Origin: Halichondria panicea
Lineage: Eukaryota; Porifera; Demospongiae; Suberitida; Halichondriidae
Length of the DNA stretch: 64,000 bases
Direction of reading: 5' to 3'
Assembly (NCBI RefSeq): GCF_963675165.1
Contig: NC_087390.1
Span: 2,278,001 to 2,342,000, forward strand
The notes beneath the pieces are model-generated. The model was given only the letters and a program-made list of their open reading frames with translations. It was not told where the DNA came from and did no database searches. This document shows positions 9,771-21,900 of the stretch, piece by piece (the first letter of the stretch is position 1; each line of letters begins with the position of its first letter). A program made the translations under genes and the position numbers.

Positions 9771-10277
9771 CAGGAAGGTTAGACCAACAGCCAATCCAAC
9801 GTTAGGCCTCGAGACTGCAGGAGCAGACGTGGGAGTGGAGGTAGGCTTGGGCATGTTCGATGTAGTGGCCACTGACATGCTGATCGAGGGAGTCACTGTC
9901 ATGCTGATCGAGGGGGTCACTGTCATGTTCATCGAGGGGATCACTGTCGTGTTCATCGAGGGGATCACTGTCGTGTTCATCGAGGGGATCACTGTCTTGT
10001 TCATCGAGGGGATCACTGTCATGTTTATCGAAGGGGTCACAATCATGTTCATCGAGGGGGTCACGGTCATGTTCATCGAGGGGGTCACCGTCATCATGTT
10101 CATCGAGGGGGTCATTGGCATGTTGGAAGTATTGTTAGCAACCATACTCGAACTCGGAGATGCAGTGACATTGTTGGCACCCACAGTGGCTGAAGGAGAT
10201 ATAGATCTACTAATAGAGGAAGTAGCAGCTGAGGTGGTCAGTGCAAACAGAGTCAGCCACAGCATTAGAGACTTCAT
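9666..10277 (-). CDS. Mucin-like single-pass membrane protein with NMTVTPSM repeats
   Basis: A 203-residue type I membrane protein. A signal peptide (MKSLMLWLTLFALTTSA) is followed by a Ser/Thr/Asn-rich ectodomain with about nine octapeptide repeats of the form NMTVTPSM (residues about 60-135). Many repeats hold N-glycosylation sequons (NMT, NKT, NTT) besides O-glycosylation candidates. One transmembrane helix lies at about 160-186, and a 17-residue cytoplasmic tail ends SYELLPAQQ. The Met at 10277 is chosen because it starts the signal peptide and sits just inside a good splice acceptor (tttctttgctgcag ending at 10287), implying a 5'UTR intron. It is probably a cell-surface glycoprotein. Function unknown; a dead paralog lies at 597-3445. 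Confidence 0.75.
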   Translation of the reverse strand: MKSLMLWLTLFALTTSAATSSISRSISPSATVGANNVTASPSSSMVANNTSNMPMTPSMNMMTVTPSMNMTVTPSMNMIVTPSINMTVIPSMNKTVIPSMNTTVIPSMNTTVIPSMNMTVTPSISMTVTPSISMSVATTSNMPKPTSTPTSAPAVSRPNVGLAVGLTFLFVCIVVIVVGISGYLIYRRCGKYNSSYELLPAQQ

Positions 10278-10287
10278 TATTAATACC

Positions 10288-11062
10288 TGCAGCAAAGAAA
10301 TGAGGGTGATATTATATTTGTACGTTATACATGTACATAGATCTTTTATTGAATAGCATGCATGCAGAGACAACCTACAGCTAGCTTAATTATTAGTTGC
10401 TTACACAGCTTGCAATATAAAGAGAGAACTTAAGTTAAAAATCTTTCAGACAGCTAGCTAGAGCTACAAACACCAAATGTCTTCCAAGTAGGGCCTAGCT
10501 AGCTAGGGGAGTTATCATGATGTCATAAAGCAGATTCATTGCTATTGCACATGCACAGCACACATGTACCTGTACTGTACACATGGCAGTAGTATTGAAA
10601 TACTGTGAACTGATTGCTATCAGTTCAACTGTGGTGGCACACAACCATCAACCAATACATGTACGTACCAACAACGTACATGTATTTGGCTTTCGGGATA
10701 GGCTAGGGAGTCAAACCTTTAATATGTTCACAGAGTCGGCCACTAATTATGATTAGGCCTATACTTCATATACATTATAGTTACAGTAACAGTATATTTA
10801 CTCAGATTGTATGCTTTCTGCTAATTGAAGTTGCTCCTTATCTTACAGTGCAGTATAGCTATGCAGTAAGTATACGGTGACACTCACTCCAACTCCACAA
10901 GCACCTGCTAGTAAAAAAACCGGTAAAGATCGTTAAAATAACAGCAGCTTTTTACTCTTACTAAGGGTCAAGGGTTGGCTGTGGGTGTGCACTAAATAGA
11001 CATTTTTGAAAAAGTGTACAGCAAAAAAAGAATTTACGCAGCTTCTCAAGATTCTCGTAAAA
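10288..11062. other. Divergent intergenic region
   Basis: About 770 bases between the mucin-like gene (minus) and the next gene (plus). It is AT-rich with many agctagct and acatgtac runs. No gene or recognisable repeat is seen; it must hold the promoters of both flanking genes and the mucin 5' exon. Confidence 0.5.
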
Positions 11063-14000
11063 ATGTTAAGGAACAGAAGGCAGTCACTATCTAGAGAATG
11101 TGGGGATGAAGCTGCTGTGGAACAGAGGGGAAAGATGCACAAGAGAGCCACGAAATTTAAAATGGTAGGCCATACATTTTTACATTTTAGTGTTAAGATT
11201 ATCGTCTCTACAGAGTCCATACCCTGAGGTGAAGGGTGTACCTCTCAAGGAGAGCAGCCATCGACTAAACCAACTTGCAGAGGTCAAAACAAGTCTCCAG
11301 TTTGAACTTAGTGGCCAATGTGCCCACAATGATTCTACCCCTTCTATTGAGAATCAGAGTAGTGTTGATCTGTCTGCTTCATGCACGAAACTTGAGAAGT
11401 CGTCCATTGTGAAGCCTACAGTGGAGTATGTGGTACCGGACACACCAAAGACAATGTCTTCGGGTAGAGAGACCAACCTCAAATTGTTCCCCCCTCCTCA
11501 TGAAGGTGGTCCCAGTGCCGAGCCTACACTCAAGCCAAGCAGTGTGCAGCAATTGGAACGTCACATGACACCAAAATATCCAAGAGGTAATGAAATCTTT
11601 CTACTCATGTCTAATTGCACTTACTCTTAACACGCAACACTAGGTGGTTCCCATGGTAACATCGGAGAGGGCGAGACTCCACCCGCCTCTATCACTAGTG
11701 TGTGGGACAGTGTAGTGTCGTGGATGAAGCAAGCAGTGGATTTTGTGACTGTAGAGGCTGACCCCACCACTCCTATACCACAGCAGGGAAAGGTACGATA
11801 GCTCTCAATCTCTGTGTTAAATGTATTGCTTTATTCACACTAACAGAAGAGACCTCATCCTGGTGATATCACCCAATCTATTCCCGGGTCCAAAGTCCCT
11901 AAACTGACCAATCAGAGAGCTGCCGCTAGTGGGAGAGGTGTGACAAGACAGAGCAGAAAAAGTACCAAACGAATGTCATTTGGTGGATATCAAATGAAGT
12001 AATTTATAAACAACCCTCCTTGGCATAATTATTACCATCATCTGTTGTGTGTGTACAGGCCCAGTGAAGGACTGGCAGACCTCCTGTTAAACAAGCTTCC
12101 TCCCATCACGGAAACAACCTCTCCGCACTCGGTAAAAATCTCTCAAATCAAATCCCCCACAACTCTACTGGCCAATCAATTCTCCCACAACCTCTCTGTC
12201 AAGTCACCACCACAAGATGAGCCCACAGTGAGCAATGTTGTCAACCCATCGCTGTTCAAATTCACCGCTCAAAAGTTCCAGTCTACAAACGATGGCCTCA
12301 ACACAATTCTGGACGGATCTCCGGCCGCTGTTGTCCCCCGTAAGAAAAAACCAAGAATTCGTAGACAGTCTCTGAGCCAGTACTACGGCCGCAGTGTAGA
12401 TAGCCCTAATCTGAGGATAGTCCCCTGTGAACTAATCACCGTCAGGAGGAGCCCAAGACTAGCACGTGAGTGATAACACTGTGTGTATGTCGTGTAGCTA
12501 TTCTGTACCTGTATGGCATGCACAATCTACATGTAGCAACCTAGATAAAGTCTGTGTACTGGTACGTTCCCTTGAGTAGTACCTTGCTTCAAACGTTCTT
12601 TTACTTCCTTATAATAGAGAGGAGTACACCTCTAGTGCCTGTGGTCCCACCCCCTCCACCACCACCACCCCTACCACACACTCCTCGAGCGCCCCCTCCA
12701 CCCCCCACTCCCAAGATACCCTCCATGTATGACTGTGACCTCAACGACACCCCCAGCAGAACAGGAGTCGACCAATCACGTGCCATGCTGCAGAAGATGC
12801 AGAGTCGGCTACGCACGAGGATGAAGAAGACAGCTGTGGGAGGTCCGGGGGACAAGGGGCGGAGTAAACAGATGGACACTGTGGATATTAAGGTACACGA
12901 ATAATATACTCAAAGGAGAGTATATACAATTGTTTTCATTTGCAGACACGACAGTGGGCGGAGATCCAAGCTCTCAGTCGAAAAATTTCAGTGCCTGAGT
13001 TCCTTGAAATGGTTGAAAGTAAAAAGAAACAGACAAAAGGAGCACTGGAGGTAATAAAACGTTTGATAACATAATTATTATGTCATTATTCCAGTGTGAT
13101 CAATAATTTATGTTTTTGCTTCCACAGGAGCTACATTTAAAGGTTCCTCCTACAATGGCTGGCATCTCCAACACTGTGCAGCTCCTTCACGATGCCTCTC
13201 AATGGTTCTCAGGCGGTGTCAAAGAAATGAGGGTGAGTTGTGCATACAGTCTGAGTGATGTGCCCAGCATTTTCGAAGTGGTGGGCTATTTTTTAATCCT
13301 CAACCTCAATTGATTATTCAATGCGCAAAATTAACAGTCATTTGCCTCTTTTTGTGCGTATAGGCCTGTGCGTATAGGCCTAAGTCTTTGTCCTTTGTCT
13401 AGTGTGAAGATGTGGTTATTTTGCCTAGAGGTGGTTAGTACCAGCCACAACACCGTGTGAGCTGTGACCTGTACAGCATGTGTGTGTGTGTGTGTGTGTG
13501 TGGTACATGACTGTACTACGTGTAAGGATGTTATGATTGATTTTCCCCTTATTGCAGGAATGCCTCCCACTGTACAGGGCTTTGGAGAAGAAGATTGATG
13601 TATTGAACGAGTTCACTCAACTGAGCAGTCAGATACAAGACAGTTGTTCCTCTGAACTGCCTGAGGGAATTCACTACTCGGAGCTACACACAGCTTTGTC
13701 ACATATACGGTGAGCGTGCTCCAGTGCTAACAGAGCAATACGTGTTGGTGTAAGTACTATGTAAGTCGTAACAGTACTGTGTACTTTTGTTAATGTACGT
13801 ACCAACCAATGTGTTTGAATCTCTCTTGCAGGAGTGAATTTGACTCCAAGCATCGTCAGTGGGGACCTGTTGTTCTCTCCAATGCTCAGTAAGTTCGTTT
13901 ATAGATACTTGTTCCTATTTTCACCTATTATGTTTTGTGTATCTGTGCAGGTCTTGGCAAGAGCTTGGTCTGCCCGTGTGCCCTCAATTGATGCTTAAAG

Positions 14001-15180
14001 CAAGAGGGTATGTATGTCATTTGGTGGAGGTGTTTGTCAAGTACACACTGATGGAAGCTAGCAAAATAGAAGGAGTCCTTCTCTCCCTGAAATGTGTCAG
14101 AACAAAACAAGTGAGTTTGTTATAAGGAATACAAAAAATAAAAAGGAAAGTACTCCCATGCGGGGAATCGAACCCCGGCCACGACGGTGAGAGCGTCGGA
14201 TCCTAACCACTAGACCACATGGGACAACTTGTCTACATTCTTTACACAGCTGTATTTAAATTGTAATTTGACTATCCCACCAGGTTATGGACAGATTGAG
14301 AGAGTGTATGCAGCTCATAAAGGACTCACAGTCATACTTCCAATTATCTACAACTACTGACAACTGCCCTGGCTGTGATCAATGCAGCCCCAGGGCATCC
14401 ATCGACAATTCCCCACCTGTAAACTGTTTGGTGCCCACACTGCTCGAGTACATACTGGACGTCTCTCTGTCGTACGTTACAATCGCCCTTGGGCAGTTTG
14501 AGGGATTCGTGAGCAAGTTTAAACGTCAGGTGAGTAGTCAAGACGATCATAGAGGAGTCTCAATACTGCATAGTTACTGGCAATGGGGGTTCACTGTATT
14601 TATTTGTGTGGAATGAATTGCATCTACAGGATGTGTGTGAACACTTCGAGTCCATGCTCAAGATCACCAACCTTGTCAAGAGCCTTGTGTGTGACCTCCA
14701 CCAGACCAAACCCTCCCGTGTCAAGGCCAGTGGCGTCATCTGTCTGATCCCCAAGGGGGAACATCTCGGTAACGAGATCTACCGCTCCTGTGTGGTCCTC
14801 ATTCAGCACATACTGAGCCAAACCAACAGTTGTGTCCAACAGGAAATATCACCCAAGAGTCAGGAGAAACTGTCTAAAGAAGTGAGGTTATAATAATGTG
14901 CAGTAATGTACTCAGAATTTTCGAAGTTGTGTCTTGTTTCAAATCTCAATCTCAATTCAATTCAATGTCTGTTATGTTTGTGAGAATTAATATTTGCCTA
15001 GAATGCTAATTTTTTAAACTATTTCTCTGTTTGTGTGTACAGGTGATCTTGTGGATGATGTTCGGTTGCAAGTATGTGCATCAGACGTTGGAAGTGTTGG
15101 GGTCAGACAAGGCCAACGCTAGGGGTGTGGCCAACCTGTTAAACGAACTACAGCAAATGGAGAACTTATTACCTGTATAA
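11063..15180 (+). CDS. Unrecognised 890-residue basic, proline-rich protein with helical C-terminal half
   Basis: Fourteen exons join in frame: 11063-11164, 11214-11586, 11644-11792, 11847-11998, 12059-12465, 12618-12892, 12946-13050, 13128-13232, 13558-13709, 13832-13888, 13951-14110, 14284-14529, 14630-14881, 15043-15180. The N-terminal half is low-complexity and basic, with two RRQSLS motifs, RRSPRLA, KKKPRIRR and a run of eight prolines (about residue 405). The C-terminal half (from WAEIQALSRK) is predicted mostly helical with conserved-looking Cys and Trp residues. I do not recognise the family. Basic motifs and RxxS sites suggest a nuclear or cytoskeletal phosphoprotein, by inference only. 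The start Met is the first in frame in exon 1; an upstream exon cannot be excluded. Confidence 0.7.
14153..14224 (-). tRNA. tRNA-Glu (CTC)
   Basis: A complete 72-nt cloverleaf lies antisense inside an intron (14111-14283) of the plus-strand gene. The 7-bp acceptor stem is TCCCATG / CATGGGA. The D-loop region GTCTAGTGGTTAGGAT and T-arm GGGGTTCGATTCCCC are canonical A and B boxes. The anticodon loop CTCTCAC gives CTC, reading Glu GAG. No intron in the tRNA. Confidence 0.95.
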
Positions 15181-15682
15181 CTAACACTATAATTATCATG
15201 CTTTGTATTGTACCAGGAGTACATGAATTTCATGCACTCCTGATCGTACATATACACGTATTATTTATCTGTTTTGTAATTAGTCGTGCAATAAATTGTT
15301 GAGTTTTTTTAATGAACATGTACAGCTGTCTTTAATTTTATTCTCAGCCTCTCAAATATTTATAACTTTTTTCGTTAGAATAAATTATAATTATAGCATG
15401 CTGCATATGGAAAGACGGGTGTATATACATTATACGCATATAGCCTTCGTGTAATTATATAGAACACTCTAGTCCGATCCTGCCATGCAGTCGGTATGCA
15501 TTGAAATTGCATGACTGTATTATAACATACGTATACTATATATATGACATTCATAAGAGTTATATACAAAATTATATTGTGCTGTACCGAAGGGCTAACT
15601 GTTGCAGTTGAGGGTAACTAAATACAAATTAATACGAACGTATAAAACATGCAGTTTCTGTTTTTGCTGTGCAGAGTTCTTT
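15181..15682. other. Convergent 3' intergenic region
   Basis: About 500 bases between the stops of two convergent genes. AATAAA-like signals occur on the plus strand near 15290 (caataaattg). It holds the palindrome at 15214-15242 and otherwise nothing recognisable. Confidence 0.5.
15214..15242. repeat. Short palindrome CAGGAGT...ACTCCTG
   Basis: A 29-base inverted repeat, 14-base arms with one mismatch around a single base, begins 34 bases after a stop codon. Its ends (CAGGAGT/ACTCCTG) are the same as in the palindrome at 17385-17418. Confidence 0.75.
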
Positions 15683-16827
15683 TTACTTCAGCTTTTCAAC
15701 AGCTGTGAGGTCCATGGTATGCTGTAGTGTCGCCAGCAACCCTTTAGCCGTTGCTCTCCTTCGGCAGTCGATCTCGAGACACTCTGTTGCCAGTTGAGCG
15801 AGAGGCTTCAGCTCGGGGTGAGTGTGAGAGAGGTTTAGTAGTCGTACTAGCCGAATGGTGGCCACTGATCCTTCAATACGAGGATTCATCTTGCTAGCCT
15901 TGTGGCTGACCAGGATACTAGCCTACAGGGAGAGAGATTAGGATGATAGTAACCAATAGATTCAACACACAATCATGCAAACAGTGCATAAAAATGTAGA
16001 AAACTGGACTCAACAGTGTAGTATAATATACTACACTGTTATATTATAATTATACACATTATAATTATGTATTATGTATCAACCCTTTTGAAATGCAAAT
16101 CTTTTTTTATCAATTAGTCAACTACTCCTGACCTAACAGTGTACACTGTGGAACCACATGATAGGCTCTGTATACAACAACGTCAGTACAACATTTCTCC
16201 TTTTTTTTTTTAATGTAAAAAGAAAAGGGGCGTATACAGGCACACTCGACTACCTACCTCACTGATGTATGGTTCCTTGTTGTGATTGCCAAGAATCATC
16301 TGCAGTATGATTACTCCCAGACTCCAGATGTCGCACCACGGCCCCTCCATATCGTGAAACACTTTGCCGTCTTGTAGTGTCTTCTTGTACTCATCACGGA
16401 TAGTCGTCATCAAGAATTGCTGCATGCAAAAATGGTCAGTAAAGCTGTTAAACTACCACCACCTGATGATTGGTTATTTTTTTTTGTCTAGAAGTGGTTA
16501 TAGTAACAACCACCCACACCAGTGTGGGCACATCCCTGTACACATCCCTGTACACATGCATCCCTGTACACACTAGAGCCCAGTGTTGCCTACCTCGGGC
16601 GCTCTATAGGCTGGTGTTCCTTTGACAGTGCTCCTGTCGCAGTCGTTCATCATCTTGTCCAGGCATATCTCCACAAACTGAGCAGTATTTCGTTTGAAGG
16701 CCGTCCTCTTGAGGGAGTCAAAGTCAGCAAGTTTGACTTCATACTTGCTCTCTCCAGAACACTCGCAGTGCAATATGTCGGGGCAGGCACACTTTTTCAA
16801 GATCAGGATGTTTTGAGCTACATGTAT

Positions 16828-16882
<55 letters not shown>

Positions 16883-18929
16883 GAAGGGGATTACGTCTTA
16901 GTCACATTTATATGTAACAGTGACAAAAGAGTTTACAAAGAGCAACATTTACGATGGGGTGGAAACTTTTAATTGCTATACCTTTGATGTCACTGTGTTG
17001 GATGTTTTCGCTGTCCAAGTAGACTAACCCCTTGAGAACCTCCTGGAGAATGTATACCACGTTGCTCATGACAACCTCCCACTGCTCAGGGTGTTTCTGT
17101 AACAGGGTGGCGAGGTCACCGTGATTGATCATCATTGAGCGAAGGTCACTCGTCATTTTGGGCATGAACTGGAAACAATCTCGAGTAGTTGGCTCCCCCA
17201 ACATTACGCCCAGTAGTGGGAGGATGTTTGGGTGGTTGAGTGTAGACCAGATGTTGAGCTCGTTCTCACGATATTTAGTCTGTGCGTGTGGAAGGGATGG
17301 TGTGGTTATACTGTAAATATATGAACCTTATGTGAATGACCATTGTGATGGAGTATTTAATTAACTTGTTCATAGGCTACATAATATCAGGAGTGTATTA
17401 ATTAATACACTCCTGATAATACTTATAATTATATACACATTGTGTATCCCCACCATACCTGTTTGAGTGCGTACTCCTTGCCCCCCAGAGAGAACTTGAC
17501 CACGGTCCCATTGCCTCCCTTACCAAGTCGGTCTCTGTCTGGTACGTGGGCCACGTTGTGAGGACAGGGGTAGATATCTCCTGGCATAAGCTCACTCCGC
17601 TGTGTGTGTGTGGGGGGGGGGTATGGTCCATTAAGTATGTCAATGATAGAGCTAATTGCTAAATTCATTGCAATAAATTATGTATGCATGTACAGTGTGT
17701 ACAGTGTGTATAGTAATGTAATTTCAACACACCTCAGAGCTATAGATAACGGTCCCTGCTTTCCTAGGCAATGTACTGTAGCTAGGAAACTCGCCAGCCC
17801 TGGCAATGTTCAGTTTTTGATCAGAGCCTCCGTACAGCTTACGGAGACTGCCCCCACTTCGTGATGGTTCGATGTATTGGTACTGTCTCCTCTCCACCGG
17901 TTTCCTCAGGTCTCCCTTGCCTTTGTCTGACACCTGCTGTAGGTACGTCTCGGCTCCGAGTTGTGACTCCTGGTACTGTTGACCCCTTACTGGAGCAGCT
18001 TCTGCAAAAGACGCATTTGCATGTTATTTGTTGAAAGCTCATTTGTCATTTGCAGTATTCAAAATTAATTAAGTCTATCTACAATCGACTCAATTGTATC
18101 CACTATACAACTATAATTAAAAACAGTTACCACAGTTACCTGGCATTTGGAACCCTTCACTGCCCATGGGACTCTGGCAGTCAGGTGTCTGCTGAAAGCC
18201 GTGAGGGAACTGCTTGCGCATCGAAGGAGAGGTCAGGTAGAATGGACCATGTGGTACTATTTGGTGGGGGTGGACATACGATTGTCGTGGCAACTGTGGA
18301 GAAAATGGTGCTGTCTGATCTTGACCGGGTGGAAACTGTACGTTATCAGTGAGATCATCTGAGGGTTGTGCAACAGGACCTGGGGGGCCGTTGTGCTTAT
18401 AATGCCTTTGCACCTCTGAGTCAGTGGACAGGTTGGCTTGTTGGTCGAATTGTACAGGAGATCCCTCTTGACACGGCGGACGGGAAGAGAGAGTGGGGTA
18501 CTGGGGGGGGTACGTCTGGTTGCTGGAGTACGTCTGGTCGCTGGAATACGTCTTGCTGTTGCCGGGTGGGCTGTGGGGGGGGGACATGTAGGTTGAATAC
18601 AGTCATTATGTCAAATATAAACAGCCTATACCCGTAGCAAAGGTGTGCAAAGGGTAATTACCCCTGCTATTGTGCATAAAGTTATGGGAAATTACCATTA
18701 ACTTTCCCTTCTTAGAGTCACCCTATGACCCATACCAAATAAACGTGCATGGGAAGAACCCTACACTATGAATATATGAATATATACATGTGCAATAATT
18801 ATGGTACTCCCCCAAACTCTGCACTCAGCCAAGAGAATACATGCAGAGAAATCACAACGCATCATATGAGTCAACAATTACCTCGCAGAAATTTCACACT
18901 ATCAGGTACTGAATCTAGTTGAACACCAA

Positions 18930-18979
<50 letters not shown>

Positions 18980-21900
18980 ACACACACACACTCACCACCC
19001 GGCCATGATGTGGGGGACCTTGCACTCTTTGTCCCTGCATTGACGACAATGCTCTCGGATGATTCCGTTGAGATTGTCGTCAAGGCTACCCATTTTGGCG
19101 TGCTCCACAATGCTTCTCATCTGGTCCAGGGCTTGTGAAAACTCAGGACTGTCATGATCAATCGTTCGACATAGGTCCTACAAAGAGAAGTAAATCTACA
19201 TGAACTGTTGTGCATAAAATGTTAATTAAGAGCGACTCAGAGTCACATGTAAACTAAACAAATCGTTGTCGTACGTACATAACGAAGTATCTAATAGAGT
19301 ACAAGAGACAATGATTGCTATATATTACAAGTAAGTGAAAAACTTAAAAAATATAAACGGAGTCTCTCTCTCACCTCAGTACAGCAATATCCATTCATGG
19401 CGTGCTCAAGGAAGTGCACTTGTTGCTGCATCAGGTCGCCAGAAGATTTGTCCAACATCATGGGGCTGTCCTCGATTGGGGAGGGAGCAACGTCACTGGG
19501 GGGGACCTCACATTGATCATCAAGGACGTCTGAAGCGTCAGCGTCTCCGGACTGTTTCTCTGTGATCTTCGGTAGTAGTCCGTTCAATACGTGCTGGTGT
19601 TGCATATCTGTAAATAAGACACACAAAGTTTATACAAAATCAATAGCTACCATAATTGCACCTCATTGTAAATAATATTACTTCCTTATATGAAATATTT
19701 TCATAAAGTATATAGATGTACTGTATGATTTTTACCTTCGATCTGATTTTTGTCATGAAACAACATGTTGACCACAAGTTCCGGTGAGGCTACACTCTCC
19801 TGTCTCTCGACAGCCAGCGGCTTGGTGGGTGTGGTGGGGGTGTGTCCAACTATAATGCCAGGCTGAATATTTATTGGCTCCTCTCTCAGCTCGAGGTTGT
19901 TGAAGGATCTGGCACGTTCTGACTTCCCTTGTAGATTCTCCAAGCAATCCTCACTAGCGTTACGAGGCAGCGCAAAAGGTCCGTTCAATTTCTCTCCAGG
20001 CAGAGACAGCTGACGACCAAAAGGTACTTTTTTCAAGAGCGGTTCTTGTGAGCTTATGGATAACTTTCTTCGCGTCTGACCGATCCCGATTCCAACTACA
20101 AGCTGATTGCCGAGTGATGTCTTATCGAACGTGGAGGTAACAAGAGAGCCGACACGTTCTGGTTGACCTGATAGTCGCTGATCTGACTCCTGACTTGAAT
20201 TTTCGACTGGGTATGAAGCGGGTGATTTTGATGGCGTAGAATCATCATTTTGAATCGTCACTTGGAATTTTGGCGGTACAAACACTTGAAAAGTTGTGTT
20301 CTGATCGGGTGTATCCAAATTGACGATACCGATCTGATTGGTCACCTCTGCGTTCCCTTGCTGCACTTTCTGGGCGGGTCCAAGCGTCTGATGGATGAGA
20401 GTGGGCACTTTGACCATCCCCTCTCTGTAGGCATGCATATCACCCTCTTCATAGCTCTGGATACTTTCATCGAATTTACCGTTGCGCGGGTCCCCTGGCA
20501 TGTTGAAGCTACCGTTACAGGCCACGATGGCGTGGTTCCTTGGGAGGTTTGTATTGGGTGTGATCACAGGATGAGGGGTGATGAGGGTTGATTTGAGGTT
20601 GCTCATCGTTAGAGGTAGGCGTCCAGGGCGTGTGACGACGCGAGGGGGTAGTGTGTGTGGGGGTGTGGTGGGGCTGTAGGAGGAGGAGGAGTTTGAGCAG
20701 CTCTGACCGGATGTGAAGAGAGTGCCACATGGGTACCCTATGTGTGTGTGTGGGTGTGTGTGTGTGTGTGTGTGTGGGGGGGGGGGGGTGAAGTATGAGC
20801 ATTGAACGACTGTAACTATGCAACTAACAAGGTACTTTTCTGACAGATAATCACACCATTCTTAAAATAGGACCACACGATTATTATTACATAACATGAT
20901 TTCCCTGATATCACATTGTGTTGTCGAGAAGTCTAGCCAATAAGTTAGAGGGGAAAGTTTTCATCACATGGCAACAACTAGTAAGAAAAACAGTTTAGCA
21001 GTCACACCAGCATGCAGAGCTTATAGTAAGCTTAGTGTAATACGTGTAGCATGCTGTACATACACTGGTGTTACAAATGGAATATTCACTGCTTTAATAA
21101 CATTTTGACAAAGCATAGCCATTCTACGATCATCAAACGGGTGTCTGCTGTCTACCACAATGACATGTGTACTACACACACACCACATGACACATGTATA
21201 AAATTACCAAATTGGGTAGGATATAATCTACGAGGTACTACACTACTACAGTAGTTTGCAACCTCAATGCACAACAGTTGTGCAATAGCTATCTATGCTA
21301 CGCCTGCAAACACCCCGCATATGTTTAAATGTATTCACGAATATTCTAATGACCTGTGGTGGTGACCACAGCAACCAGCAATATTAAACCAACAAGTGGG
21401 AGCAATTAATACCACGTAGGGCTCACAACTAAGGGGACAGTCCCAGGGAAATTCCCATATGAATATCCCTGAGTACGCATACATACCACGCAACCTTACA
21501 CATACACCACAGGCCCAGAACCTTTACACCTTACAAACACTAGCCTGGTACCCTTTGCTTTCAGGCCTCCTACAAAGCCCGACTCTCAACCCTCTCGAAG
21601 AACCTAGCTGCTATAGTTTAAGAAAGCTGTTAGTTCCACTAACAGTTCGTAACAGGCAAACTACACAAACACACACACACACACAAGCTGATAACATCCC
21701 TACAGACAATGTACACAGCTACGACACAGGACAAGTAACACTGCATGTTAGTTACGGCGACATGCAACTTGACCATAAAAATAAGAATCTAAAAACCAAG
21801 AGGTTCAAACAAATTCATAAGCTATAAGGGCTGTAAGGGCTGAGGTCGTACATATCACATGATTTAGTGGGCCACAGTAAAGGTTAAGGAAGGGAGTGTT

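Noticed and set aside
9739-10356. Plus-strand frame of 205 codons with EGVTVMF repeats
   Set aside because: It is the complement of the mucin-like gene; the minus strand has signal peptide, sequons, membrane helix and splice acceptor, the plus strand has none.
12601-12879. Minus-strand glycine-rich frame
   Set aside because: Complement of the polyproline exon of the plus-strand gene.
20250-20591. Plus-strand frame of 113 codons
   Set aside because: Complement of the large kinase linker exon, which is joined in phase to both neighbours.
21459-21827. Open frame of 122 codons in kinase intron 1
   Set aside because: No homology or splice context; lies on the strand opposite to the gene in AT-rich intron.
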